From positions 496,001 through 560,000 of the forward strand of contig CP099427.1 of the NCBI GenBank assembly GCA_024114885.1: a DNA stretch of 64,000 bases, read 5' to 3'. A program made the position numbers and the translations under genes. The notes beneath the pieces were generated by a model. It had not been told where the DNA came from. It made no database searches and worked only from the letters and a program-made list of their open reading frames with translations. The DNA comes from Septoria linicola (taxonomy: Eukaryota > Ascomycota > Dothideomycetes > Mycosphaerellales > Mycosphaerellaceae). Shown here piece by piece: positions 46,590 through 58,500 of this stretch (positions are counted from its first letter, which is position 1; every line of letters starts with the position of its first letter).

Positions 46590-47077
46590 AGATATTATAG
46601 AATAGCGCCTTGTCTTTAATAGAAGGAAGCTACTAGAAGTTACTAATAAGTAGTATACTTAGACTACTAAAGAGTTAGTTATTACCCTTTACTTTCTTTA
46701 ATTAGAGGTCTACTATATAAAGAGTAGTAAGGCTAACTATACTCTTTTTATCGATAATTATATATCGTATATACTAGAGCCTTTATTAGAGAGCGTATAG
46801 TTAGCTAGATTTAAGAGCTTAGAATAGCTAATTACTAAATAGTAGCTTAAAGAGAGAGTATAGCGTACTACCGCTAATACTAAAGGATATAGCGCTAGTA
46901 GGTACGTATCGTATAATAATCTCCTAATATAAGAGATCTTATAAATACGCTAAGAGTACCTAGATAATAAATAACTTACTAGTACTAGTAGGTCTATCGA
47001 TATTAAGAAGGATCTACTATAGTAAATAGCTAGCTTTAGTATCTTAGAAGTAATTTATAACCCTAGGCTATTAGTAG
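46590..47077 (+). pseudogene. Decayed coding stretch of unknown family
   Basis: One plus-strand frame reads protein-like over ~160 codons, for example NYTLFIDNYISYILEPLLES and then TTANTKGYSASRYVSYNNLL, SIDIKKDLL and FSILEVIYNP. Its breaks are almost all TAG or TAA where Gln codons would fit. The frame runs into the palindrome at 47078 and stays open in the same register for a few dozen codons beyond it. The middle faintly resembles the C-terminal end of pogo/Tc1-type transposases, but I would not name it. Confidence 0.45.
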
Positions 47078-47116
47078 TTTCTATTATAAAGTATAGTAGT
47101 TATAGTATAATAGAAA
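47078..47116. repeat. 39-bp palindrome, copy 4
   Basis: Opens TTTCTATTATAAAG and closes TATAATAGAAA, exactly 39 bp. It abuts the decayed coding stretch ending at 47077. Confidence 0.85.
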
Positions 47117-47719
47117 TACTTACTACTAGTAGATTATACGCTACTTCTCTACTAAAAGATTAACTACTCTCTACGAGTACTAGCGTATATACGATACTTA
47201 GAGATATTATCGCTTAGCGTACTTCTACTATTCGTGTTCGTTATAGATATTTAAGCCTTATATACGCTTATTATATTTATCTATATAGAATATCTAGTTA
47301 TATTACTAGTCCTCTATCTACTTACTAAGGTTATTAGGATCCTTAAATTATACTACTAGGTTATAATATATAGTCTCTATAGCTAACTATACTATTACGT
47401 CTTTAAATATATCTTCCTCTTACTATAAAGGAAAGCTAAACTCGTCGAAGTTATCTACTTAAGTAGTAGGTACGTAGACGTCTATATAGTTAAAGTTATA
47501 GCGATTCTTATAGTTTATTATATACTTAGTATAAGCGGAAGCCTATATCGTATAATACCTATATAGTAACGTTAGATACTAACGAAAGAGATAATAGAGG
47601 ACGATCTTTATATAATAGAATACCTCGTAGTCCTTACCTTAAGAGTCTATCTTATAGCGAGATAGATACGATATAATATATAGTTTTACGTAAGGTCTTA
47701 AGCTACGAGCTATTAGCGA

Positions 47720-47758
47720 TTTCTATTATAAATAGTAATCTATATATTATAATAGAAA
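47720..47758. repeat. 39-bp palindrome, copy 5
   Basis: Opens TTTCTATTATAAAT and closes ATTATAATAGAAA, exactly 39 bp. Confidence 0.85.
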
Positions 47759-48464
47759 TATATACTATATAACTTTTCGAGACGAGTATTTAAAGAGTAT
47801 TAGGAACTTAAATAATAGCGTATTAGTAAACTCTAACGAGTAAGATATATACTTTTCTAAGATAGATCTTATAGTTTTATTACTATCTTTATCTAATTAA
47901 AGAATAGTCCTAATCTCTCTCTCTAGATAGTAGTCGAAACTAATATCCTCCTAGTTACTTTAATAGAGAGGAATACTAAATAAGATATAAGAGACTTCCT
48001 ATATAGACTAATCTCGTTCTACGATTATATAGTTTATTAACTTAGTAGCGAATAATAGAGTAGGCTACTAAGGGTTAGCGATTTTAGTTATAATATAGGC
48101 TCCTCTATCGGTAATAGAAATAGTAGACTTATATTACTCTTAGTTAAGTATAGAGCTAACTAAAGAGCGATCTCTTAATATAATCTAGTACTTAGCTCGT
48201 CCTTAGTAGTATACTTAGCGACGTAGTTTAGTATAGCGTAGACTATAGTATAGGAAGAGATATTAGTATTTATACGCTAAGCGAGAGTAATAGTAGGATT
48301 ATATAGGTTTATTATACTATTATTAGAAGTAGTATAGAAGCTAAAGTAGTTTAGATTATAACTCTTATCTATACGTATAGGACTAGTAGTATAGAGGAAA
48401 TAAAATCGATAGGACTTAGGTATATCTAGAGGAGCTCTCTTCTTATAAGCCTAATAATAGGAGT

Positions 48465-48741
48465 TATTAAAAGTAGAAGGCGTATTATATACTATATAAT
48501 GTTAAGGAGAGTATAGCGTAGTAAAGAAGAATAGGGGATTAATCTTAAACTAACTTATATATATAGTATAGTAGTAATATACTAGAAACTAAATATAAAG
48601 TTAATTAAGTTAGTTATCTAAGAAGAGAAGAAAGAGAAGTAAGATATACCTCTTACTAAGCCTTAGGTAGATACCTTAGATATCTAGAACTATACTTAGA
48701 AGTCTATATCTAGACTAACTATCTAGGATATATTCTTAATA
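48465..48741 (-). repeat. 3' LTR of the outer Copia element
   Basis: 277 bp, reverse complement of the inner element's LTRs. It begins TATTAAAAGT and ends TTCTTAATA. Confidence 0.93.
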
Positions 48742-49266
48742 CTCCTACTTATACTATATAGTTAGATCTTTTAACAGATTATCTATAGTACTTAAATACT
48801 AGTCCTAATCTTAATTAGTTATTAAGTACTTACTTTTTAGACTAATAACTAGATAGTACTAACTATTAATCTAATAAACTTTCTATACTACTATCTCCTA
48901 TAAAAAGGTAAAAGAAATACCTTCTATAAGATCTTCCTTTTCTCTTATATAGGAGTAGATTATTTAAGATATAGACTATCTAGTAAGTTACCCCTATCCT
49001 TTCTTATAGCTAATTCTAATAGCTCTCTAGATTCCTTATAGCCTAGTCCCCTACTTAGTTATATTCTATATAGCTTCTTAGTTCCCTAATAGCCTTTAGG
49101 GTATACTATTCTTAGCTATAGAGATCTTATATTAAGCTAGGAAGTAGAGTAACTATATACTAGTAGAGGAGATAATAGCTACTATAGAGGAGGTCTTTAA
49201 TATTAACTAGTACTTAGCCTTAGAGAGTGTCTAGTTTAGCTAGGTACTATATAGTAATATTATAGT

Positions 49267-49544
49267 TGTTAAGAATACATCCTAGATAGTTAGTCTAGAT
49301 ATAGACTTCTAAGTATAGTTCTAGATGCCTAAGGCATCCACCTAAGGCTTAGCAAGAGGTATATCTTGCTTCTCTCTCTTCTCTTCTTAGATAACTAACT
49401 CAATTAACTTTGTATTTAGTTCCTAGCATATTACTACTACACTATATATATAAGTCAGTTCAAGATTGATCCCCTATTCTTCTTTACTACGCTATACCCT
49501 CCTTAACATTATATAGTATCTATAAACGCCCTCTACTTTTAATA
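49267..49544 (+). repeat. 5' LTR of the inner Copia element
   Basis: 278 bp opening with intact TGTTAAGAAT. Its end TTTTAATA is the RIP form of TTTTAACA. Confidence 0.95.
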
Positions 49545-50685
49545 GGTTATAAGCCCGGGTTTGTGCACTAAATAGGAGCAACCTATGTTAGTACAGGTTA
49601 CTTGTATCCCTTGTAGTTTATAGAAAACATTTAGGGCCTAGAAGTTTCCCTAACTATATTACTAACGAAGCTAGTTTGTACCTAGTAGTATATAAGTTAG
49701 TAAAGATCTCTATAAGACAGTAGTATGTTTCTACTTTATTAATACCTGCCCAGTTCTCTACTATTGTACCTAGTATCACTAGAGTTAGAAGAGGCTACTT
49801 GGCCTTCCTACTACCTAGTAATAGAAACTCTGCTAAGAGAGAAAGATCTAAGTCTTAGTAATTTCCTAAATACGAGGAATCCCTATCCCTTAGAGCTAGT
49901 CTCCCTACTACAAGAAATTACCCTTCTCTAGAATCCTTAGCTAGTCTAAAGTATTCTACTAATTATTTATTCTATTCACCTATTTCTATAATAGACTAAG
50001 AGGACAAGAAGAGCCAAAGGATTCCAATCCTAGATAGAACTAACTAGAAGAGATAGTTCAAGCTATAGATAGACAAGCTAGAAGGAAAGGACTAGTTCTA
50101 GGCAATCAGCTAACTAATTGTTAGAGGGAACCTATATATAGTTCAGTAGGACACTAGTCTTTAGATATATGTTACTTAGAATCAATACTTCTTAAAAGAC
50201 AATATAGTATACAGGTTCAGTATTAGATATAGTATTAGTAAAGATAATAAGATAGAGCTAGAGACATAGTATGTTACTATACTAGTAGCTGAGATGTAGG
50301 TAATTCTCTAGAACAAGTATAATAGAGTCCTAAAGTCCTATACTATAGGTCTAATTAAGTAGTTTGTTACATTTAGGATATTACCTAATAAGACAATTAG
50401 GGAAGCATAGAGACACCTTAGAGGCCTAGGTAAGAGGATTACTAAGATTGATCCTTAGGAAGCCTACTACTAGAGCTAAGAGAAAAGGCTAAAACATCTC
50501 CTATAGTCCCTACCTATATTATACTAAGCAGCTAAGGATACTATTATAACCTAACTATCCTTAGATATAGACACTATTCTCCTTCTACTTAAGTCCTAAG
50601 AGGTAAGAGATAATCTAGATAAGATAGATATAGGTCTAGCTATATTCTATTCTAGGTAGCCCTACTAAGGAAAGTCCCTACTAAT

Positions 50686-50730
50686 ATACTAGCTCTATAA
50701 GAAAGGGAAGCACTAGTTAAAGGATTGTCC
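50686..50730 (+). pseudogene. Copia Gag zinc-knuckle remnant
   Basis: The frame reads Y, stop, LYKKGKH, stop, LKDCPN. This is C-x2-C-x4-H-x4-C with the first two Cys codons turned into Tyr, while His and the last Cys survive. Confidence 0.75.
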
Positions 50731-53149
50731 TAACCTCTCTACTACTAAGAAACTGTCCTAGTAGAGAAATAGTACTAAGAACTAGAAAGACCCTTAAGGA
50801 TTATTCCTTAGAGAGAGGGTTAGAAGATCCCTTTTACTAAAGAATGCTAGACATATTAAGAAAGCTATCTATAAGTCATTATTATATAATAAGCTAAAGA
50901 AGGTTATCTAGAAAATAGGTAAGTAGCTTTAAAGAATAGAAAAGTCTAAAAAGCTTCTAAAGAAAGGATTTTTAGCCTAGGAGTCTAGTTCTAGTTCTAA
51001 TTCTAGAACTTACTCTAGTTCTAGAAGCAATAATAATTCCCTATTAGAAGATAATAACTAAGATAAGTTAGCCTATTCTATAATTAAGGCTAAAGGCAAG
51101 TTATTACTCTAAGAATAGCTCTTAGATTCCTATACCTTATCCTATATAACTAACTAACTATCCTTCTTTAGATTAGTAAAGCTACTAAGGAAGAAAGTAT
51201 AGATTAAGGTAGGAGGAGGATACCTCTATATAACCTACTCTAGACTAGTATAGATAAAGGGAATCTTAGGAGGAGAAGTTCTACTTAATAGAGTACTATT
51301 TGTTCCTAATCTTAGAATAAATCTTATATTATAAGATTAGTTTAGTAAGCAATTTAGAGTCTAGAAGCCTGATTTCACTCTCACCTCCCTAGATAGCCAA
51401 ACAGTTATAAAGACTAAGCTAGTTAGAGGTGTTCTATTTATTAGTAAGATATTACCTCTCCTATAGGAAAAGTTATATTACTTACTATATAATCCTATAG
51501 AGGTTAATAATACCTATACTACCCTATTAGAGAAGGATCTAAAACAGTAGGAGCTATAGTATAGAAGATTTGTATACTTTAGAAGAGGGTTACTCTCAAA
51601 CCTTTATAAAGTTACTAACCTAAAGGAAAGAATTCTAATCCCTAACTAGGAAGAGTATAAGTATAGGATCTATATAATAGGCAAGATAAAGAAACACCTA
51701 GGTAAGTCTATTAAGAGAAGACCTAAAAGACTAGCTCTTATATTAGTAGATATCTATAGACTATTACTATTATTAGTAAAAGGTTTTATATAGTAGCTTA
51801 AGATTATTAATAACTTCTTAAGAAAGAAATAGGCATTTCTACTTAAAGCTAGATTAGATATACTAACTACTCTTTAGAACTAGAGGATTAAGGCAGAAAG
51901 GTAGTTAGTAGTACTCCTCAAGTCTATAAGAGCTAATAATGCTAGAGAGATTACTACTTTAATCAAATAGTAGGAGAAGGACTTTAGAATCACCTTTAAG
52001 CTAACTAAGGCCTACAATTCACTCTAGAATAGAGTAGTTAAGAGGTCTATCTAAACATTAGAGGCCTCTATTAGAGTAATACTTAAAGAAAGCAAGATAC
52101 CTATTAAGTTTTAGCTAGAAGCTCTTAAAGCATAGGTATATATAAGGAACAAGCTTCTAAATAGACCTAATATTAAGGGATTTAAGCTCTTACCTAATAA
52201 AGCTTTTAATAGGATCAAACTAATAGTCTCCCACCTCAAGGTATAGGGATATAGAGCTATAGTATATATAGATATAAGAGTATAGCCTTAGTAGGCAAGG
52301 AGTAATAAACTAATAAATAGAGGAAAGGATACTATATTTATTAGATACTATAATAATATAGTAAAGGTATAGAAGTTCTAGGAGCTAGATATAAAGGCTA
52401 TCAAGTAGTATACTAATATAATCTTCTTTAAAGATAAGCTAGGTAGAGAATTAGACTTAAATATTAAGATCAAGAATCTCCCTAGTTTAGCTCTAGAAAG
52501 AAGACCTATTAGAAGGCTAAGAACTATTAGCTAGCCTACTCTATAAGCTAGTAGGAGTACCCTAGGTGCTCCTAGTCTAGGCTAGTAGAAGCCTCCTCTC
52601 CCTTAGCTATTAGTATAGGTTTAGGAAGGAAAGAAACTCTTTATACAACTTCCACCTCTACTAAAAGATATAGGAGAGTATAGAAAATTCCTAGACTAAA
52701 AGAAAGTTAAGAAAGAATCTAAGAATTCTATCTAAAAAACTATAGAGGTAGATTAGGAGTAGATAGTCCTAAGGTAAACCCTTAGAAAGAGGAAAGTATC
52801 CTAAGAACTTAATAGATTTAACTAGAAGCTAAAGCTAATTAGGCTTAAGCTAGATTAGAATAGTTAGCTAGATAAGGAAATACTCTTAGAGTATTAGGCT
52901 TTCTTCTTAGCTATAAGCTCTATTAACCTAGGTATCCTATAGGACCTAGAATTCTTAGAGGAAGTTAAAGAGATTACATTCTTAGCTACTAAAGAAGTAG
53001 GAATATACAAATAGGAGGTTCTAATCCTAAGGAACTATAAGGAAGTAGTAAGTAATCCCAAGTAGGGTCATCTCTAGTAAGAAGCTATTTAGAAGGAGCT
53101 AGATATACTTATAAGTAATAATACCTAGACTATAGTAGTCTTACTAAAA

Positions 53150-53760
53150 GGGGCTAACCTAGTTACCTCAAGATAGGTCTTTAATATTAAGAGAAAGCTT
53201 AGTAGAGCTATTAAAAAGTTTAAGGTAAGACTAGTTATAAGAGGGTTCTCCTAAAAGTATAGAGTAAACTATATAGAAACTTTTACCCCTATAGTTAGGT
53301 AGGATACTCTAAGAGGATTTATAGCTATAGTCTACAAGAAGGACCTAGTTCTGTACTAAGTAGATATAAACAATATATTTATAGAGAGTACCCTATATAA
53401 GAACATCTATATAATCCTACTACTAGGTATTAACCTACTAACTAGTATAGTCTTATAAGTTCTAAGGAGTCTCTATAGGCTAAAGCAAGCTATAAGAGAC
53501 TAGAATCAGCTATATGTATTAAAGCTAAAAGGAATAGGATTTAGATAATTAGAAGTAGACCTATATCTTCTAATCTATAAGAAAAGGAAAGACCTAATAA
53601 TCCTAATCTATGTTAATAACATACCTATTACTATAGAGAGACTAGAAGATATCCTCTAGTTTAAAGACTAACTTAGTAAGGTCTTTAAGATTAAAGATCT
53701 TAGAGAACTAGACAAGATTCTTAGAATAAGACTAATAAGAAACAGATAGCAAGGCTAGCT
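53150..53760 (+). pseudogene. Copia reverse transcriptase remnant
   Basis: One frame carries VRLVIRGFS then VNYIETFTPIVR, VDINNIFIES and SLYRLKQAIRD, the Copia RT landmarks. At 53603-53625 it reads LIYVNNI, where YVDD has become YVNN by G-to-A on this strand. Several TAG stops interrupt it. Confidence 0.9.
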
Positions 53761-54199
53761 AAAACTTAACTAGAAGCACTATATCTAAGAGAACCTAGCT
53801 AAGATAGGAATAGGTTAAGAGACTATATTACTAACTCTTTTACTAATAAACAGCTATAAAAGTCTAAAGCCTACTAGACTAAATAATAAAAGGTATAACA
53901 AATAGGAGTACTAATCTATTATTAGAACATAGATGTAGCTTACAACTATTATAAGACTAGACATTTCATTTACCCTTAGAAGATTAAGCTCCTATGTTAG
54001 TAATCTAATAGTAGGACATATAAAGGCTCTAAAGAAGCTAACTAGATACCTAAGATCAAACTTAGACCTTAGTCTAAGATACTTAAGGAATAGTTAAGGC
54101 TGCCTTACTAGATATATAGACTCTAACTATATAATAGACAAGACTAATAGAGTCTCAATCCTTAGATATATCTTCTTCCTTTATAGTACACTAATCTCC

Positions 54200-54560
54200 T
54201 AGATAAGCAAGAAGTAGAAATCTATAGCTACATCTATAATAGAAGCTAAATATATAGCTATAGGAGCATATACAAAACAGTTACAGTTCCTTAGTGCTCT
54301 TTTAAGAGAGCTTGGATACCTAGAGTTAGTAGGAGAATATTCTTACTAACTAAGGATCCTTAGTAACTAGGAAACTATTACTAGAATTAGGCTAATTTAG
54401 CTAAAAGGTAATAACCAAGCTGCCCTTACTCTAGTCAAGGACTTATATGTTTATAATAAGTCTAAATATATTGATATCTTATATAATGCTATAAGAAAGC
54501 TCTAGTAGAACAGACTTATCTCTATAGAATATATAAATATAAAAGAGATAGTAGCAGATA
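54200..54560 (+). pseudogene. Copia RNase H remnant
   Basis: The frame reads ATSIIEAKYIAIGAYTKQLQ then FLSALLRELGYLE, the standard Copia RNase H block (S-T-x-E-A-E-Y). RIP changes are fewer here than in the outer copy. Confidence 0.8.
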
Positions 54561-55287
54561 GTCTTACTAAGCTAAAGAATAGACTATAGTTTCAGGAGTT
54601 TGTAAGGCAGCTCTACCTTGTATAAGAGATATACAAAAGATAACTCTAAGCCTTAGAGCTAAACTAAGAGGAGTCTAAAAGAAAGATTTTAGTTACTTAA
54701 CTCTTTCTTAGTTAGACTTTACAAAGTCCTAAATGCCCTTACTAATATTAGACCTGTTACTAACTACAATATTACTATATAGCACCTAGCTAAACTAGAC
54801 ACCCCCTAAGGCCAAGTACTAGTTAATATTAAAGACCTCCTCTATAGTAGCTATTATCTCCTCTACTAGTATATAGTTACTCTACTCCCTAGCTTAATAT
54901 AAGATCCCTACAGCTAAGAATAGTATACCCTAAAGACTATTAGGGAACTAAGAAGCTATATAGAATGTGACTAAGTAAGGGACTAAGCTATAAGGAATCT
55001 AGGGAGCTATTAGAATTAGCTATAAGAAAGGATAGGGGCAACTTACTAGATAGTCTATGTCCTAAACAATCCACTCCTATATAAGAGAGGAGGAAGATCT
55101 TATAGAAGGCATTTCTTTTACCTTTTTGTAAGAGATAGTAATATAGAAAGTTTATTAGATTAATAGTTAGTGCTGTCTAGTTATTAGTCTAAAAAGCAAG
55201 TACTTAATAACTAATCAAGATTGGGACTAGCATTTAAGTGCTACAGATAATCTATTAAAAGATCTAACTATATAGCATAAGTAGGAG

Positions 55288-55565
55288 TATTAAGAATATA
55301 TCCTAGATAGTTAGTCTAGATATAGACTTCTAAGCATAGTTCTAGATGCCTAAGGCATCCACCTAAGGCTTAGTAAGAGGTACATCTTGCTTCTCTCTCT
55401 TCTCTTCTTAGATAACTAACTTAATCAACTTTATATTTAGTTCCTAGCATATTACTACTATACTATATATATAAGTTAGTTTAAGATTAATCCTCTATTC
55501 TTCTTTACTGCGCTATACCCTTCTTGATATTATATGGTATCTACAAACGCCCTCCACTTTTAACA
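55288..55565 (+). repeat. 3' LTR of the inner Copia element
   Basis: 278 bp ending with intact CTTTTAACA. Its start TATTAAGAAT is the RIP form of TGTTAAGAAT. Together with the 5' copy it shows the original TGTTAA...TTAACA termini. Confidence 0.95.
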
Positions 55566-58500
55566 ATAGTTAGTAATAGGTCTAATATTAGTAAGAGTAT
55601 TTAGGACTTTATAAAGTCTAACTAAGGAGAAGTTAAGTAACTAAAATCTTTCTTTTAGACTCCTCTTAGTTTAACTCTAAGGCTTAGAGTTATCTTTTAT
55701 ATATCTCTTATATAAGATAGAGCTACCTTACAAACTCCTAAAACTATAGTCTATTCTTTAGCTTAGTAAGACTATCTACTACTATCTCTTTTATATTTAT
55801 ATATTTAATAGAGATAAGTCTATTCTACTAGAGCTTTCTTATAGTATTATATAAGATATTAATATATTTAGACTTATTATAAATATATAAGTCCTTAACT
55901 AGAGTAAGAGTAGCTTAGTTATTACCTTTTAGCTAAATTAGCCTAATTCTAGTAATAGTTTCCTAGTTACTAAGGATCCTTAGTTAGTAAGAATATTCTC
56001 CTACTAACTCTAGGTATCTAAGCTCTCTTAAAAGAGCACTAAGGAACTATAACTATTTTATATATACTCCTATAGCTATATATTTAGCTTCTATTATAGA
56101 TATAGCTATAGATTTCTACTTCTTACTTATCTAGGAGATTAGTATACTATAAAGAAAGAAGACATATCTAAGGATTAAGACTCTATTAGTCTTGTCTATT
56201 ATATAGTTAGAGTCTATATATCTAGTAAGACAGCCTTAACTATTCCTTAAGTATCTTAGACTAAGGTCTAGGTTTAATCTTAGGTATCTAGTTAGCTTCT
56301 TTAGAGCCTTTATATATCCTACTATTAGATTACTAATATAGGAGCTTAATCTTCTAAGAGTAAATAAAATGTCTAGTCTTATAATAGTTATAAGCTATAT
56401 CTATATTCTAATAATAGATTAGTACTCCTATTTATTATATCTTTTATTATTTAGTCTAGTAGGCTTTAGACTTTTATAGCTATCTATTAGTAAAAGAGTT
56501 AGTAATATAGTCTCTTAACCTATTCCTATCTTAGCTAGGTTCTCTTAGATATAGTGCTTCTAGTTAAGTTTTAGCTAGCCTTACTATCTGTTTCTTATTA
56601 GTCTTATTCTAAGAATCTTGTCTAGTTCTCTAAGATCTTTAATCTTAAAGACCTTACTAAGTTAGTCTTTAAACTAGAGGACATCTTCTAGTCTCTCTAT
56701 AGTAATAGGTATATTATTAATATAGATTAGGATTATTAGGTCTTTCCTTTTCTTATAGATTAGAAGACATAGGTCTACTTCTAATTATCTAAATCCTATT
56801 CCTTTTAGCTTTAATATATATAGCTGATTCTAGTCTCTTATAGCTTACTTTAGCCTATAGAGACTCCTTAGAACTTATAAGACTATACTAGTTAGTAGGT
56901 TAATACCTAGTAGTAGAATTATATAGATATCCTTATATAAGGTACTCTCTATAAATATATTATTTATATCTACTTAGTATAGAACTAGGTCCTTCTTATA
57001 GACTATAGCTATAAATCCTCTTAGAGTATCCTACCTAACTATAGAGGTAAAAGTTTCTATATAGTCTACTCTATACTTTTAGGAGAACCTTCTTATAACT
57101 AGTCTTACCTTAAACTTTTTAATAGTACTACTAAGTTTTCTCTTAATATTAAAGACCTATCTTAAGGTAACTAAGTTAGTCTCTTTTAGTAGGACTACTA
57201 TAGTCTAGGTATTATTACTTATAAGTATATCTAGCTCCTTCTAAATAGCTTCTTACTAGAAATAACCCTACTTAGGATTACTTACTACTTCCTTATAGTT
57301 CCTTAGGATTAGAACCTCCTATTTATATATTCCTACTTCTTTAGTAGTAGAGAATATAATCTCTTTAACTTCCTCTAAGAATTCTAAGTCCTATAGAATA
57401 TCTAGGTTAATAGAGCTTATAGCTAAGAAGAAAGCCTAATACTCTAGGAGCATTTCCTTATCTAGCTAACTATTCTAATCTAGCTTAAGCCTAATTAGCT
57501 TTAGCTTCTAGTTAAATCTATTAAGTTCTTAAGATACTTTCCTCTTTCTAAGAGTTTACCTTAAGACTATCTATTTATAATCTATCTCTATAGTTTCTTA
57601 GGCAGAATTCTTAGATTCTTTCTTAACTTTCTCTTAGTCTAGGAATTTTCTATACTCTCCTATATCTTCTAGTAGAGATAGAAGTTATATAAAGAGTTTC
57701 TTTCCTTCCTAAACCTATACTAATAGCTAAGAAGGAGGAGGCTTCTACTAGCCTAGACTAGGAGTACCTAGAGTACTCCTACTAGCTTATAGAGTAGGCT
57801 AGCTAATAGTTCTTAGCCTTCTAATAGGTCTTCTTTCTAGAGCTAAACTAGAGAGATTCTTAATCTTAATATTTAAGTCTAATTCTCTACCTAGCTTATC
57901 TTTAAAGAAGATTATATTAGTATACTACTTAATAGCCTTTATATCTAGCTCCTAGAACTTCTATACCTTTACTATATTATTATAGTATCTAATAAATATA
58001 GTATCCTTTCCTCTATTTATTAGTTTATTACTCTTTACCTACTAAGGCTATACTCTTATATCTATATATACTATAGCTCTATATCCCTATATCTTAAGGT
58101 AGGAGACTATTAGTTTGATCCTATTAAAAGCTTTATTAGGTAAGAGCTTGAATCCTTTAATATTAGGTCTATTTAAGAGCTTGTTCTTTATATATACTTA
58201 TACTTTAAGAGCTTCTAGCTAAAACTTAATAGGTATCTTACTTTCTTTAAGTATTACTCTAATAGAGGCCTCTAATATTTAGATAGACCTCTTAACTACT
58301 CTATTCTAGAGTAAATTATAGGCCTTAGTTAGCTTAAGAGTAATTCTAAAGTCCTTCTCCTACTATTTAATTAAAGTAGTAATCTCTCTAGTATTATTAG
58401 CCCTTATAGACTTAAGGAGTACTACTAACTACCTTTCTATCTTAATCCTCTAGTTCTAAAGAGTAGTTAGTATATCTAATCTAGCTTTAAGTAGAAATAC

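Larger units (their letters stand above)
44904..48464. repeat. RIP-decayed host element, left part, with seven 39-bp palindromes
   Basis: 3.6 kb of CA/TG-depleted sequence between the Gypsy and Copia insertions. It holds 39-bp palindromes at 45035-45073, 45133-45171, 46332-46370, 47078-47116, 47720-47758 and 48082-48120. A weaker relative lies near 45539-45577 and an extra right arm at 45074-45092. A decayed plus-strand coding stretch lies around 46.58-47.2 kb. The segment ends with GGAGT, the Copia target duplication, and continues at 61066. I cannot assign an element family. Confidence 0.6.
49267..55565 (+). mobile_element. Inner Ty1/Copia retrotransposon, complete in structure, RIP-inactivated
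   Basis: 6,299 bp with 278-bp LTRs at 49267-49544 and 55288-55565. Its target duplication ATAGT is exact (49262-49266 and 55566-55570). GGTTATAAGCCCGGG directly after the 5' LTR is the likely primer-binding site, and AAGTAGGAG before the 3' LTR the polypurine tract. Plus-strand domains in order: CCHC knuckle remnant (50686-50730), pre-integrase YRRFVYFRRGLLSNLYKV (~51.55 kb), integrase, reverse transcriptase (~53.15-53.76 kb) and RNase H (~54.2-54.55 kb). INT before RT defines Ty1/Copia. The two LTRs differ at roughly 20 sites by my eye, all transitions, so the divergence reflects RIP rather than time. It lies inside a copy of its own family in the opposite orientation. Confidence 0.94.
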
